Positions 21,575 to 29,372 of a DNA stretch of 64,000 nt are shown piece after piece. The position numbers were made by a program, and so were the translations under genes. The stretch covers positions 1,364,001-1,428,000 of the forward strand of contig NZ_NBTM02000001.1 of assembly GCF_002083135.2 (NCBI RefSeq), in the 5' to 3' direction. The notes under the pieces were generated by a model. The model saw nothing but the letters and a program-made list of their open reading frames with translations, was not told where the DNA came from and made no database searches. The DNA is from Aerococcus viridans (GTDB taxonomy: Bacteria; Bacillota; Bacilli; Lactobacillales; Aerococcaceae). Every line of letters starts with the position of its first letter. Positions within the stretch are counted from its first letter, which is position 1.

Positions 21575-21914
21575 GCTACGTAAATCCTCTTTTTTTTTGC
21601 GGTAAATTTGGGCTATCTATAAAGATATTAATTCAATATCTAAAGTAGTTAATAGGATGAACAAAGCTACCAAGTGCATAAAACTCTTCAGACCATCCTT
21701 TATGATATACAGAATTTAGACGGTCTTATTAAGTGTGTAAGACTTTTTTGTAGGAGATGTATTTATCTTTAAAAATCGAAAAAAATAAAAAAGATTCAAT
21801 CAACCATAAATAGTAAACTCTTATTCAAGTATAATTTTCATCTCTGTTTCTAGGATAATAATTAGTTTTGGAAAAATGACTAAAATAAAAATCTTAACTT
21901 TTTTATATTGTGTT
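21575..21914. other. Intergenic stretch between IS3 element and metal island
   Basis: No coding frame with a ribosome site is seen on either strand. The only clear structure is a small hairpin (GTCTTA/TAAGAC followed by six T, 21723-21746). The rest is AT-rich and featureless until the operator at 21915. Confidence 0.6.
21723..21746 (+). terminator. Small rho-independent terminator
   Basis: GTCTTA and TAAGAC form a 6-bp stem around TTAAGTGTG, followed by TTTTTT. It may be the original terminator of the accessory Sec operon, cut off from it by the IS3 insertion. Confidence 0.45.
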
Positions 21915-21963
21915 TATAAAATTGATGCGCATCAATTTTATATCTCTCAAAAATGAATACACT
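21915..21963 (+). promoter_or_regulatory. FNR-type box and -10 of the metal ATPase gene
   Basis: A perfect 28-bp palindrome (21915-21942) with core TTGATGCGCATCAA, an exact match to the FNR consensus TTGAT-N4-ATCAA. Its centre is 29.5 bases before a -10-like TACACT (21958-21963), which places the box at about -41.5, the position of a class II activator site. The Crp/Fnr-type regulator encoded downstream in the same island carries the matching E-x2-SR recognition helix. Sign of regulation is inference. Confidence 0.7.
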
Positions 21964-21994
21964 GTAGTTGTACAAAAGTATAGGAGGGATTTAT

Positions 21995-23845
21995 ATGCAA
22001 CAGACTATTTTGAAACATAAAAATCATATTACGGTTATTAGTGGTTTACTTATTATGATAGGTTTTATTGCACATTTCATTTTTACTAATACGGTTATCT
22101 TTAATAGTGCTTTTATCATTGCATCCATATTGGGTGTTTTGCCAATTGCGATACAGGCTTTTCAGGCTATAAAAGTAAAAGTAGTGAGTATTGATGTTTT
22201 AGTAACGATAGCGGTTATTGGCGCTTTCTTTATCCAAAATTATGAAGAGTCAGCTATTGTTACTTTTTTATTTCTATTTGGCTCATATTTAGAACAGCGT
22301 ACACTTAAGCAAACACGATCTGCTATTAAAGAGTTGACGGAAATGGCTCCAGAGACTGCTTTTAAGCAGTTGCAGGAGGGACAATTTGAAGAAGTAAATA
22401 TTGATGAAGTAGTGGAAGGAGATATTCTCTTAGTAAAAACTGGGGCTAAGATTCCAGTAGATGGTAGGGTAACTACTGGAAAGGGACATGTAAATGAGGC
22501 TAATATCACCGGCGAATCTTTACCTCTAAAGAAAGAGAAAGGTGACGAAGTATTTGCCGGTACCATTATGGATAATGGGACTATTCAAATAGTCGCTGAT
22601 AGAGTTGGAGGGGATTCTACATTTGGTCGAATTATTGAATTAGTAGAAGAAGCACAAGATTCTAAATCAGAAGCTGAACGATTTATTGACCAGTTCTCTC
22701 GTTGGTATACACCTGTGGTACTTATCATTGGGCTATTAGTTTGGGTACTAACTAAAGATACGGCACTAGCAGTTACTGTATTAGTACTTGGTTGTCCAGG
22801 AGCCTTGGTCATTGGTGTACCTGTTTCAAACGTGGCGGGTATAGGAAATGGTGCAAAGAATGGTATTTTGTTTAAAGGTTCTGAAGTGATGAGTCATTTT
22901 GCGAATGTAGATACAGTCCTATTTGATAAAACAGGTACCTTAACTGAAGGAAAGCCTGAAGTGGGTGAATTTGTTTACTATGGAAATAATCAAGAGGAGG
23001 ATTTGTCTCTATTATTCTCGGTTGAAAGGGAATCTGATCATCCCTTAGCAGTCGCTATTACGAATAAGTTAGCGCAATATAAACTACGACCTGTAGAGCG
23101 TACACAGGTTATAAAAGGAGGGGGCATAATTGCTCACGTTGATGGACACATCGTTGCAGTAGGGAATAAAAACTTAATGGAACAAGAAAGGATACCACTA
23201 TCTGCTGATGTGCTTAAAAAATTAGATACATTAGAAAGAGACGGTAGTTCAATTGTATTAACAGCAGTTGATCATCAGTTAATGATTTTAATGGGGATCC
23301 GTGACCAGGTTCGACCAGGTGTTAAACAAGACCTACAAAGATTAAAATCACTTGGTGTTAAAAATCTCATTGTATTATCAGGGGATAATCAAGGTACAGT
23401 TAATTTAGTTAAAAAAGAGCTAGGATTAACCGAGGCCCATGGCGATATGCTGCCTGAGGACAAGCAAGCATTTCTAAAAGAAAGACAGTCTAATGGTGAA
23501 ATTGTTGCTTTTATTGGTGATGGTGTGAACGATAGTCCCTCTTTAGCTACTGCAGAAGTAGGGATAGCTATGGGAAATGGAACAGATGTAGCCATTGAAA
23601 GTTCAGATATTGTTTTGATGAATTCCAATTTTAATCGTCTCCCCCATGCTTTAGGTTTAGCTAAAGGGACATATGCGAATATGCGACAAAATATTCTTGT
23701 TGCTGTTGGTGTGGTGATAATATTACTCTTTAGTTTAATATTCAGTGAATGGATGTCTATGTCAATTGGTATGTTAGTTCATGAGGCAAGTATTTTGGTC
23801 GTTATTTTAAATGCAATGAGATTAAGAGGATATCAATTAAAATAA
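21995..23845 (+). CDS. Heavy-metal translocating P1B-type ATPase
   Basis: Product of 616 residues, starting at the ATG 7 bases after AGGAGG; an earlier in-frame ATG at 21968 has no ribosome site. No N-terminal HMA domain. Motifs: actuator TGES, phosphorylated Asp311 in DKTGT, ATP-binding HP (SDHPLAVA), and hinge GDGVNDSP. The membrane metal site is Cys267-Pro-Gly rather than the usual CPC or SPC, and the last membrane helix carries HEASILVVILNAMRL, resembling the HEGST-type helix of P1B-4 exporters. Likely a metal efflux pump; the ion cannot be told. Its stop codon overlaps the second FNR-type box. Cotranscription with chaperone, Dps and regulator is likely. Confidence 0.88.
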   Translation: MQQTILKHKNHITVISGLLIMIGFIAHFIFTNTVIFNSAFIIASILGVLPIAIQAFQAIKVKVVSIDVLVTIAVIGAFFIQNYEESAIVTFLFLFGSYLEQRTLKQTRSAIKELTEMAPETAFKQLQEGQFEEVNIDEVVEGDILLVKTGAKIPVDGRVTTGKGHVNEANITGESLPLKKEKGDEVFAGTIMDNGTIQIVADRVGGDSTFGRIIELVEEAQDSKSEAERFIDQFSRWYTPVVLIIGLLVWVLTKDTALAVTVLVLGCPGALVIGVPVSNVAGIGNGAKNGILFKGSEVMSHFANVDTVLFDKTGTLTEGKPEVGEFVYYGNNQEEDLSLLFSVERESDHPLAVAITNKLAQYKLRPVERTQVIKGGGIIAHVDGHIVAVGNKNLMEQERIPLSADVLKKLDTLERDGSSIVLTAVDHQLMILMGIRDQVRPGVKQDLQRLKSLGVKNLIVLSGDNQGTVNLVKKELGLTEAHGDMLPEDKQAFLKERQSNGEIVAFIGDGVNDSPSLATAEVGIAMGNGTDVAIESSDIVLMNSNFNRLPHALGLAKGTYANMRQNILVAVGVVIILLFSLIFSEWMSMSIGMLVHEASILVVILNAMRLRGYQLK

Positions 23846-23887
23846 TTGATCCGTGTCAATTATTTTTTAAAAAATACCTTATATAAT
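23841..23887 (+). promoter_or_regulatory. Second FNR-type box and -10 before the HMA chaperone gene
   Basis: AATAATTGA and TCAATTATT arms around TCCGTG, containing TTGAT-N4-GTCAA. Its centre (23852.5) is 29.5 bases before a perfect TATAAT (23882-23887), exactly the spacing seen at the first box. The predicted start would fall at the 5' edge of the ribosome site, giving a very short leader. The box overlaps the end of the ATPase gene. Confidence 0.65.
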
Positions 23888-23908
23888 TTATTTAAAGGAG
23901 TGATAGAT

Positions 23909-24145
23909 ATGACTAAAGCAACATTGAAATTAGAAACATTAACTTGTCCATCATGTTTACAAAAAATTGAAAGTGGGTTAAAGCAAACTGCTGGTGTAGA
24001 AAAGGACTCTGTAAAAGTGCTGTTCAATGCAAGTAAGGTAAAAGTGGATTTTGATGAAGAACAAGTCAATTTGAGTACAATTGAAAACGCTATTGAAAAC
24101 TTAGGATATTCCGTTATTAGTTCAAAAGTGAAGGAAGGTATATAA
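23909..24145 (+). CDS. HMA-domain metal-binding chaperone (CopZ-like)
   Basis: Product of 78 residues beginning MTKATLKLETLTCPSC, with AAAGGAG eight bases upstream; a longer frame from 23846 has no ribosome site. One heavy-metal-associated domain with ferredoxin-like beta-alpha-beta layout and the metal ligand pair Cys-Pro-Ser-Cys. Such proteins bind soft metals such as Cu(I) or Zn(II) and deliver them to a P1B ATPase. The ATPase next door lacks its own HMA domain, so the two probably work as a pair. The usual CopZ motif is MxCxxC; here the residue two before the first Cys is Leu. Confidence 0.85.
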   Translation: MTKATLKLETLTCPSCLQKIESGLKQTAGVEKDSVKVLFNASKVKVDFDEEQVNLSTIENAIENLGYSVISSKVKEGI

Positions 24146-24146
24146 A

Positions 24147-24698
24147 ATGACAACAGTAAATGAAAGACAAGAAAAATTAGCTGCTGAACAAGCCTATAAA
24201 GAACATATACACCATACAAAGATTAATGCTGCAGCTGTTACAGACCATGTACTGGCTAATATTCATACCTTACATGTAAAATTACATCAATATCACTGGT
24301 ATGTAAAAGGGGCAAATTTCTATTCATTGCATGAGTTATTTGAAAAACTGTATAATGAGAATGAAATATGGTTTGATAAAATTGCAGAACGTTTACTAGC
24401 TTCAGGATTTAAGCCAGCATCAACAACTGTTGAATTTCAGGAATTTACAATAATTTCTGAAGATCCGTCTGAAAAATATTATTCTGCTGAAGAAATGGTG
24501 TTACAGTTAGTAGAAGATTTTAGAACTAATCGTGAATTTACCGTTCGTGCATTGCGTTTAGCTCAAGAAGAAGCAGATGATGCATTAGAGGATTTACTAA
24601 TTAGTTATAAAGATTATTTAGATGTAAATATTTGGCAACTTCAAGCCTTTGTTAATAAGGATGCGTTAGAAGACGATGATTATATAGATAACGATTAA
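24147..24698 (+). CDS. dps: Dps-family ferritin-like protein
   Basis: Product of 183 residues. The core HVKLHQYHWYVKGANFYSLH followed by FEKLYNENEIWFDKIAERLL contains the conserved His, Asp and Glu ligands of the Dps intersubunit ferroxidase centre. Dps dodecamers oxidise and store iron and protect DNA from peroxide. The ATG lies two bases after the chaperone stop with GGAAGG just upstream, so translation is coupled. Its place between metal transport genes and the regulator suggests that the island handles metal and redox stress together. Confidence 0.9.
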   Translation: MTTVNERQEKLAAEQAYKEHIHHTKINAAAVTDHVLANIHTLHVKLHQYHWYVKGANFYSLHELFEKLYNENEIWFDKIAERLLASGFKPASTTVEFQEFTIISEDPSEKYYSAEEMVLQLVEDFRTNREFTVRALRLAQEEADDALEDLLISYKDYLDVNIWQLQAFVNKDALEDDDYIDND

Positions 24699-24714
24699 TT
24701 AGGAGGAAAGTTGT

Positions 24715-25407
24715 ATGGCACACCATCATCACCATAGTCATGTAGATTGTATACGGTTAGTACCAATTTTTAACCATCTAAACGAAGAACAAATGAGTTT
24801 AATTGCACAATCAGCGCATGAAGTACATTATGCAAAGAATGCGTTGTTATTTGGAAATGGTGATAAAGATGACACACTATATATCGTAAATAATGGGCGT
24901 GTACGTATTTATAACTTAAATGAATCCGGTCGGGAACAAACGGTACGCATACTAAATCCTGGTGATTTTATGGGCGAAGTGGCTATTTTTCAAACTGACA
25001 GTTACCATTCTAATTATGCTGAAGCAATATCAGAAGTAAGCATATGTAGAATCCATAAAAAAGATATGGATAACTATCTAGACGCTTACCCAGAAATTAT
25101 GAGACGAATACTTTCAGATGTTACGAAACGTTTACAGGTATCAGAAAAGCAGACGATGCAGGTTGGTATGGAGCAGGTAGAGTCTCGTATTATTAATTTT
25201 CTAGCAGAATATGTTGAAGATGAGGAAAATCATACTTATGTGACATTACCAATGTCAAAAAAAGAGCTAGCTTCTTATTTGGGTACAACACCCGAAACAA
25301 TAAGTCGGAAGTTCTCTTTGTTAGAGGATAAAGGTTTAATTAAACAACATACGCATAAATATATTGAAATATTTGATCTAGATGAATTATTATTTGCATC
25401 GAGTTAA
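24715..25407 (+). CDS. Crp/Fnr-family regulator, FLP-like, with His-rich N-terminus
   Basis: Product of 230 residues with AGGAGGAAAG upstream. A cyclic-nucleotide-type beta barrel (about 15-125), a dimer helix, and a C-terminal winged helix whose recognition helix reads TTPETISRKF. The E-x2-SR triad is the FNR pattern for TTGAT half-sites, which is what the two boxes upstream contain. There is no Fe-S cysteine cluster. Cys12 and Cys111 are placed like the disulfide pair of Lactobacillus casei FLP, suggesting thiol redox sensing. The N-terminus MAHHHHHSH could bind metal. Likely controls its own island. Confidence 0.85.
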   Translation: MAHHHHHSHVDCIRLVPIFNHLNEEQMSLIAQSAHEVHYAKNALLFGNGDKDDTLYIVNNGRVRIYNLNESGREQTVRILNPGDFMGEVAIFQTDSYHSNYAEAISEVSICRIHKKDMDNYLDAYPEIMRRILSDVTKRLQVSEKQTMQVGMEQVESRIINFLAEYVEDEENHTYVTLPMSKKELASYLGTTPETISRKFSLLEDKGLIKQHTHKYIEIFDLDELLFASS

Positions 25408-25579
25408 AGTGAACTCTATCAAAAAATAGAATTAATAAGGGGAATTAATAGAGTGGTTTTATTTGTAAATTAGTTAGTAAAAAAGAATATTCGTTATTCA
25501 TGAAAAACTAAAAGTAATAACTTTTTAGAAATTCTAGGAATATAATTAAAGTGTGGAATAAAACCGTAAGAGAATAATG

Positions 25580-25630
25580 TAGAGGCCCCCAAAAGTTAGA
25601 CCAAAAATCTAACTTTTGGGGGTCTATTTT
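25580..25630 (+). repeat. Long hairpin, terminator-like or insertion-sequence end remnant
   Basis: A stem of about 19 bp (CCCCCAAAAGTTAGA pairing with TCTAACTTTTGGGGG, flanked by TAGA/TCTA) with a two-base bulge, a 7-base loop and a T-rich tail. It could end the regulator transcript. The CCCCCAAAAGTTAGACC end also resembles the terminus of some IS3-type elements, so it may be a fused pair of IS ends. Confidence 0.6.
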
Positions 25631-25641
25631 TATGGGACGAA

Positions 25642-26745
25642 TTTACAATTTAAGTGCAACACATAAAAATTTCAAAAAAAGAACCATAGTTTTCCTTTAA
25701 AATAGATGTACCACCAACTACAGAAAGGAAGAAAACTATGAATCCATATTGTCATCTTACCATTAATGAACGCGAAATAATATTCCTACTGCATGAGCAA
25801 GGTAAGTCTTTAGGATATATTTCTAAGCAACTAAATCGTGCAAAATCAACAATTTTAAGAGAACTAAAGCGAAATACTATTCAAGAAAAAAGTTATTCTC
25901 CCTCAAAAGCACAAGAAAAGTATCAGCAAAGAAAGACTAGAAAGTGTGGTCATAAACGCATACTTCTAGATACAGAAATTCATTCTCGGGTAAAACGACT
26001 CTTTTTGGAAGAACAATGGTCTCCAGAGGAGATTAGTGCCCGAATGAGACTGGAAATAAATCAGCAAGCGCTTAGTTATAATACGATTTATCGTGCAATA
26101 TATCGCGGAGATTTTGATGAACCGAATCTCTCTCACGGCAATAAAGGTGCCATTCGTAAGTTAAGACATCGAAGTAAAACACGGCACACAAAAAATTATC
26201 AAGAGCGTCGTGGAAAAATACTAATTTCGAATACGATTCATGAACGGCCATCTGCTGCCAATGAGCGCCTTGAGATTGGTCATTGGGAAGCAGATACTGT
26301 AGCCGGTAAAACTGGTAGGGCTTGTATTGTAACTCTAGTCGATCGTAAATCTCGTTATTCCCTACTTGGTAAGGTTGAAAAGAAAATCTCTAAAAATGTG
26401 ATTGATTGTATGATCAATCTACTAAGAAATGTTGGAGAAGGTAAATGTAAAACCGTTACACCCGATAGAGGAAAAGATTTCTCCCAACTTAGTCGAATAA
26501 CGCTAGAGTTAAATGGCACTAAAGTGCATTTTCCAGATCCACATGTTCCATGGCTACGTGGTTCAAACGAAAATACTAATGGTTTATTACGAGAATATTC
26601 ACCCAAAGGTGAAAATATTTCAGGTATTTTCGATAGTCAAATTCAAGAATGGGCGAATAATTTAACCACGCGACCACGGAAATGTCTAAATCGGAAAACC
26701 CCTTATGAGTTATTTTTTAATGAATCGTTGCACTTAATTTGACAA
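25642..26745 (+). mobile_element. IS30-family insertion sequence
   Basis: Bounded by imperfect inverted repeats of about 19 bp sharing TTAAGTGCAAC (left 25642-25660, right 26727-26745). The transposase fills the element and its stop codon lies inside the right repeat. No clear target duplication was found. The element separates the metal island from the arc operon. Confidence 0.8.
25738..26742 (+). CDS. IS30-family transposase
   Basis: Product of 334 residues with AGAAAGGAAG upstream. N-terminal helix-turn-helix (LTINEREIIFLLHEQGKSLG and SKQLNRAKSTILRELKRN), then the DDE core: EIGHWEADTVAG, a central region with TPDRGKDF, and NENTNGLLREYSPKG holding the catalytic Glu. This is the standard IS30 arrangement. 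The frame is intact, so the element may be active. Confidence 0.92.
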   Translation: MNPYCHLTINEREIIFLLHEQGKSLGYISKQLNRAKSTILRELKRNTIQEKSYSPSKAQEKYQQRKTRKCGHKRILLDTEIHSRVKRLFLEEQWSPEEISARMRLEINQQALSYNTIYRAIYRGDFDEPNLSHGNKGAIRKLRHRSKTRHTKNYQERRGKILISNTIHERPSAANERLEIGHWEADTVAGKTGRACIVTLVDRKSRYSLLGKVEKKISKNVIDCMINLLRNVGEGKCKTVTPDRGKDFSQLSRITLELNGTKVHFPDPHVPWLRGSNENTNGLLREYSPKGENISGIFDSQIQEWANNLTTRPRKCLNRKTPYELFFNESLHLI

Positions 26746-26787
26746 TTGAAGGTCAAAACGAGCTAATTCTGGGCCTTCACGAAAGAT

Positions 26788-26807
26788 AATGTGATATTCG
26801 TCACATT
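26788..26807 (+). promoter_or_regulatory. CRP-like operator for the arc operon (probable ArcR site)
   Basis: AATGTGA-TATTCG-TCACATT, a perfect 7-bp inverted repeat with TGTGA-N6-TCACA spacing. In Bacillus licheniformis the Crp/Fnr-type ArcR activates the arc operon through this kind of site. ArcR is encoded at the end of this operon and has the RETASR recognition helix compatible with TGTGA. Confidence 0.7.
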
Positions 26808-26849
26808 TGAAATCCTAAGAATTTCACACGAGCTACACCAAGGATATCA

Positions 26850-26877
26850 TGTAAGCGTTTTTATAAATATTTATAAT
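26850..26877 (+). promoter_or_regulatory. cre site and -10 of the arc promoter
   Basis: TGTAAGCGTTTTTA (26850-26863) matches the catabolite-responsive element consensus except at the next-to-last base. It lies just upstream of a perfect TATAAT (26872-26877), in the -35 region, so CcpA binding would repress the operon when a preferred sugar is present. This fits known carbon control of arginine deiminase genes. Confidence 0.6.
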
Positions 26878-26919
26878 AAAAGTATAAAGAAAAACAAATA
26901 AACTATAGGAGGCAATAAG

Positions 26920-28152
26920 ATGAACAACCCAATTCATGTTACTTCAGAAATTGGTCAATTGAAGAAAGTTATGCTACATCGACCTGGTAAGGAATTAGAA
27001 AATTTAATGCCAGACTATCTTGATCGATTACTTTTCGATGATATTCCTTATTTGGAAGAGGCACAACGCGAGCACGATGCGTTTGCAGAGATCCTTTCAG
27101 ATAACGGGGTTGAGGTATTGTACCTAGAGAAATTAATGGCTGAAGCCATTGACCATGCGGATGTAAGAGAAACATTTGTAGATCAATGGTTGGACGAGGC
27201 GGATGTTGCCAGTCAAGCGGCTAGAGAGGCTATCCGCGACTACTTGTTAGCGATTGAAGATACATTTGAGATGGTCTTGAAAACAATGGAAGGCTTCAAA
27301 AAGACTGAGTTAGATATTTGTGAGGGTAAAAACCTAGCGGATGAAATCGAAACGGACTACCCGCTTTTAGTAGACCCAATGCCAAATCTATATTTCACGC
27401 GCGACCCGTTTGCAACTATGGGTAATGGTGTTTCCTTAAACCGTATGTATTCAGAAACCCGTAATCGCGAAACTATTTACGGTAAATACATTTTCGAACA
27501 CCATCCAGTTTATGGTGGCGGCGCAGTTCCTTTATATTACGACCGCAACGAGACCACTCGTATTGAAGGTGGGGACGAATTAGTTTTATCTAAAGACACC
27601 CTAGCAATTGGTATTTCACAACGAACTGATGCACGTTCAGTAGAGAAATTAGCGAAAAATATTTTCGAACAAACTGAGTTCACCCGCGTTTTAGGCTTTG
27701 TTATTGCATCAAATCGTAAGTTCATGCATCTAGATACAGTCTTTACCATGATTGACTACGACAAATTTACTATTCATCCAGAAATTGAATCAGGCTTGAA
27801 GGTCTATGAAATTACTAAAGGTGAAGATGGCCAAGTTAATATCGACTTGACGGAAGATACTTTGGAGCATGTGCTAGCCAATGCATTAGATGTTGAACAA
27901 GTGACCTTGATTCGTACCGGTGGTGACGACATCGTTGCCGCAGCCCGTGAACAATGGAACGACGGTTCAAATACCCTAGCAATTGCACCTGGTGTTGTTG
28001 TAGTCTATGACCGCAATACAGTAACCAACAAAAAGTTAGAAGATGCAGGAATTGAATTGCATAAATTACGCGGAAGTGAATTGGTTCGCGGTCGTGGAGG
28101 TCCCCGCTGCATGTCAATGCCATTCTACCGTGAAGATTTACCTGAAAAATAA
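26920..28152 (+). CDS. arcA: Arginine deiminase
   Basis: Product of 410 residues with AGGAGG upstream. Converts arginine to citrulline and ammonia, the first step of the ADI pathway. Signature regions: [13 protein letters not shown] near the N-terminus, [13 protein letters not shown], the Glu/His-containing GGDELVLS and [10 protein letters not shown], and the catalytic Cys397 in [10 protein letters not shown] at the C-terminus. Full length for the family. First gene of the operon, under the CRP-like operator and cre site. Its codon use is less AT-rich than the metal island. Confidence 0.96.
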   Translation: MNNPIHVTSEIGQLKKVMLHRPGKELENLMPDYLDRLLFDDIPYLEEAQREHDAFAEILSDNGVEVLYLEKLMAEAIDHADVRETFVDQWLDEADVASQAAREAIRDYLLAIEDTFEMVLKTMEGFKKTELDICEGKNLADEIETDYPLLVDPMPNLYFTRDPFATMGNGVSLNRMYSETRNRETIYGKYIFEHHPVYGGGAVPLYYDRNETTRIEGGDELVLSKDTLAIGISQRTDARSVEKLAKNIFEQTEFTRVLGFVIASNRKFMHLDTVFTMIDYDKFTIHPEIESGLKVYEITKGEDGQVNIDLTEDTLEHVLANALDVEQVTLIRTGGDDIVAAAREQWNDGSNTLAIAPGVVVVYDRNTVTNKKLEDAGIELHKLRGSELVRGRGGPRCMSMPFYREDLPEK

Positions 28153-28182
28153 TCCGCCAATCAACTAATAGGAGGGAAACAT

Positions 28183-29184
28183 ATGTTTCAAGGACGTAAC
28201 TTTTTAAAAGAAATTGATTTTACAAAGGAAGAATTAAATTACTTAATCGACTTTTCTATCCACTTAAAAGACTTGAAGAAGCGCGGTATTCCACATGAAT
28301 ATTTAAAAGGGCAAAACATCGCCTTACTATTTGAAAAAACATCTACTCGTACACGTTCAGCCTTTACTGTGGCAGCCAACGATTTAGGGGCAGCACCTGA
28401 ATTCTTAGGCGCTAATGATATTCAATTAGGGAAGAAAGAATCTGTTGAAGATACAGCTAAAGTTCTAGGTTCAATGTTTGACGGGATTGAATTTAGAGGT
28501 TTTAGCCAAGAAGTTGTTGAAGGTCTAGGAAAATATGCTGGTGTCCCGGTTTGGAACGGTTTAACAGACGAATGGCATCCAACTCAAATGATCGCTGATT
28601 TCATGACTTTGAAAGAAGAGTTTGGTGAATTAGAAGGCCGCAAATTGGTTTACTGTGGTGACGGTCGTAACAACATGGCCAATTCATTATTTGTAACAGG
28701 TGCCTTACTTGGGGTAAACATCACCATCGCAGCACCAAAAGAATTATTCCCAGATCAATCAGTGGTTGATTTAGCGGAGAAATATGCTAAAGAATCTGGC
28801 GCTAAATTAGAAGTGACAGAAGACATTAAAGCAGCTGTCCGCGATGCAGATGCCTTGTATACAGACGTTTGGGTATCAATGGGTGAAGAAGATAAGTTTG
28901 AAGAACGTGTTAACTTATTATATCCATACCAAATTAACAAGGAGTTGGTGGACGGAATTAAAGGCGACTATATCTTCCTACACTGTTTACCAGCCTTTCA
29001 CGATGCTGAAACTAAATACGGTCAGAATATTCTAGACCAATTTGGCTACAGTGAAATGGAAGTGACTGATGATGTATTTCGTAGCGAACAAGCGCGTCAA
29101 TTCGAACAAGCTGAAAACCGGATGCATTCAATCAAAGCCATTATGGCAGCAACTAACGGTCACTTATTTATTCCAAAAGTTTAA
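28183..29184 (+). CDS. arcB: Ornithine carbamoyltransferase, catabolic
   Basis: Product of 333 residues with AGGAGG upstream. Carries the carbamoyl-phosphate motif STRTR (54-58), WHPTQ, and HCLPAFH, the diagnostic motif of ornithine transcarbamylases. In this operon it runs in the catabolic direction, splitting citrulline into ornithine and carbamoyl phosphate. It sits 30 bases after arcA. A terminator-like hairpin follows before arcD, which may lower expression of the distal genes. Confidence 0.95.
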   Translation: MFQGRNFLKEIDFTKEELNYLIDFSIHLKDLKKRGIPHEYLKGQNIALLFEKTSTRTRSAFTVAANDLGAAPEFLGANDIQLGKKESVEDTAKVLGSMFDGIEFRGFSQEVVEGLGKYAGVPVWNGLTDEWHPTQMIADFMTLKEEFGELEGRKLVYCGDGRNNMANSLFVTGALLGVNITIAAPKELFPDQSVVDLAEKYAKESGAKLEVTEDIKAAVRDADALYTDVWVSMGEEDKFEERVNLLYPYQINKELVDGIKGDYIFLHCLPAFHDAETKYGQNILDQFGYSEMEVTDDVFRSEQARQFEQAENRMHSIKAIMAATNGHLFIPKV

Positions 29185-29280
29185 TTTATCCGAGTGTAAG
29201 ATGCATTAAAAACTTTGGAAGCAACTTAGTCATTCTATGTGTTCATTAGCATTGATTCGACAAAATACATAGATTTCTAT

Positions 29281-29331
29281 AAGCAGGCAAGCAGACTTTT
29301 TAATATAAAAGCTTTGCTGGCCTGCTTTTTA
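29281..29331 (+). terminator. Hairpin with T run between arcB and arcD
   Basis: AAGCAGGC at the start pairs with GCCTGCTT at the end, followed by TTTT. The AGCA/TGCT bases inside extend the stem. Likely a partial terminator that sets arcAB above arcDC, as internal hairpins do in other arc operons. Confidence 0.65.
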
Positions 29332-29372
29332 TTTGGTATCCATTTTTACATTTTTTAGAAGGAGGAAGAAAA

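Larger units (their letters stand above)
20134..21577 (-). mobile_element. IS3-family insertion sequence
   Basis: Imperfect terminal inverted repeats: the left end has TTGAAACCCTACCGTTAAAC and the right end, on the opposite strand, TTGAATCTCAACCCGAAAAC, both continuing into TGAACA. The element contains one long transposase gene on the minus strand. Exact ends are uncertain by a few bases and no convincing 3-4 bp target duplication was found. It lies immediately after gtf3. Confidence 0.8.

Noticed and set aside
25413-25454. ACTCTAT...ATAGAGT inverted repeat as terminator of the FLP-like gene
   Set aside because: The stem is short and A/T-rich and the loop long; the stronger hairpin at 25580 is a better candidate.
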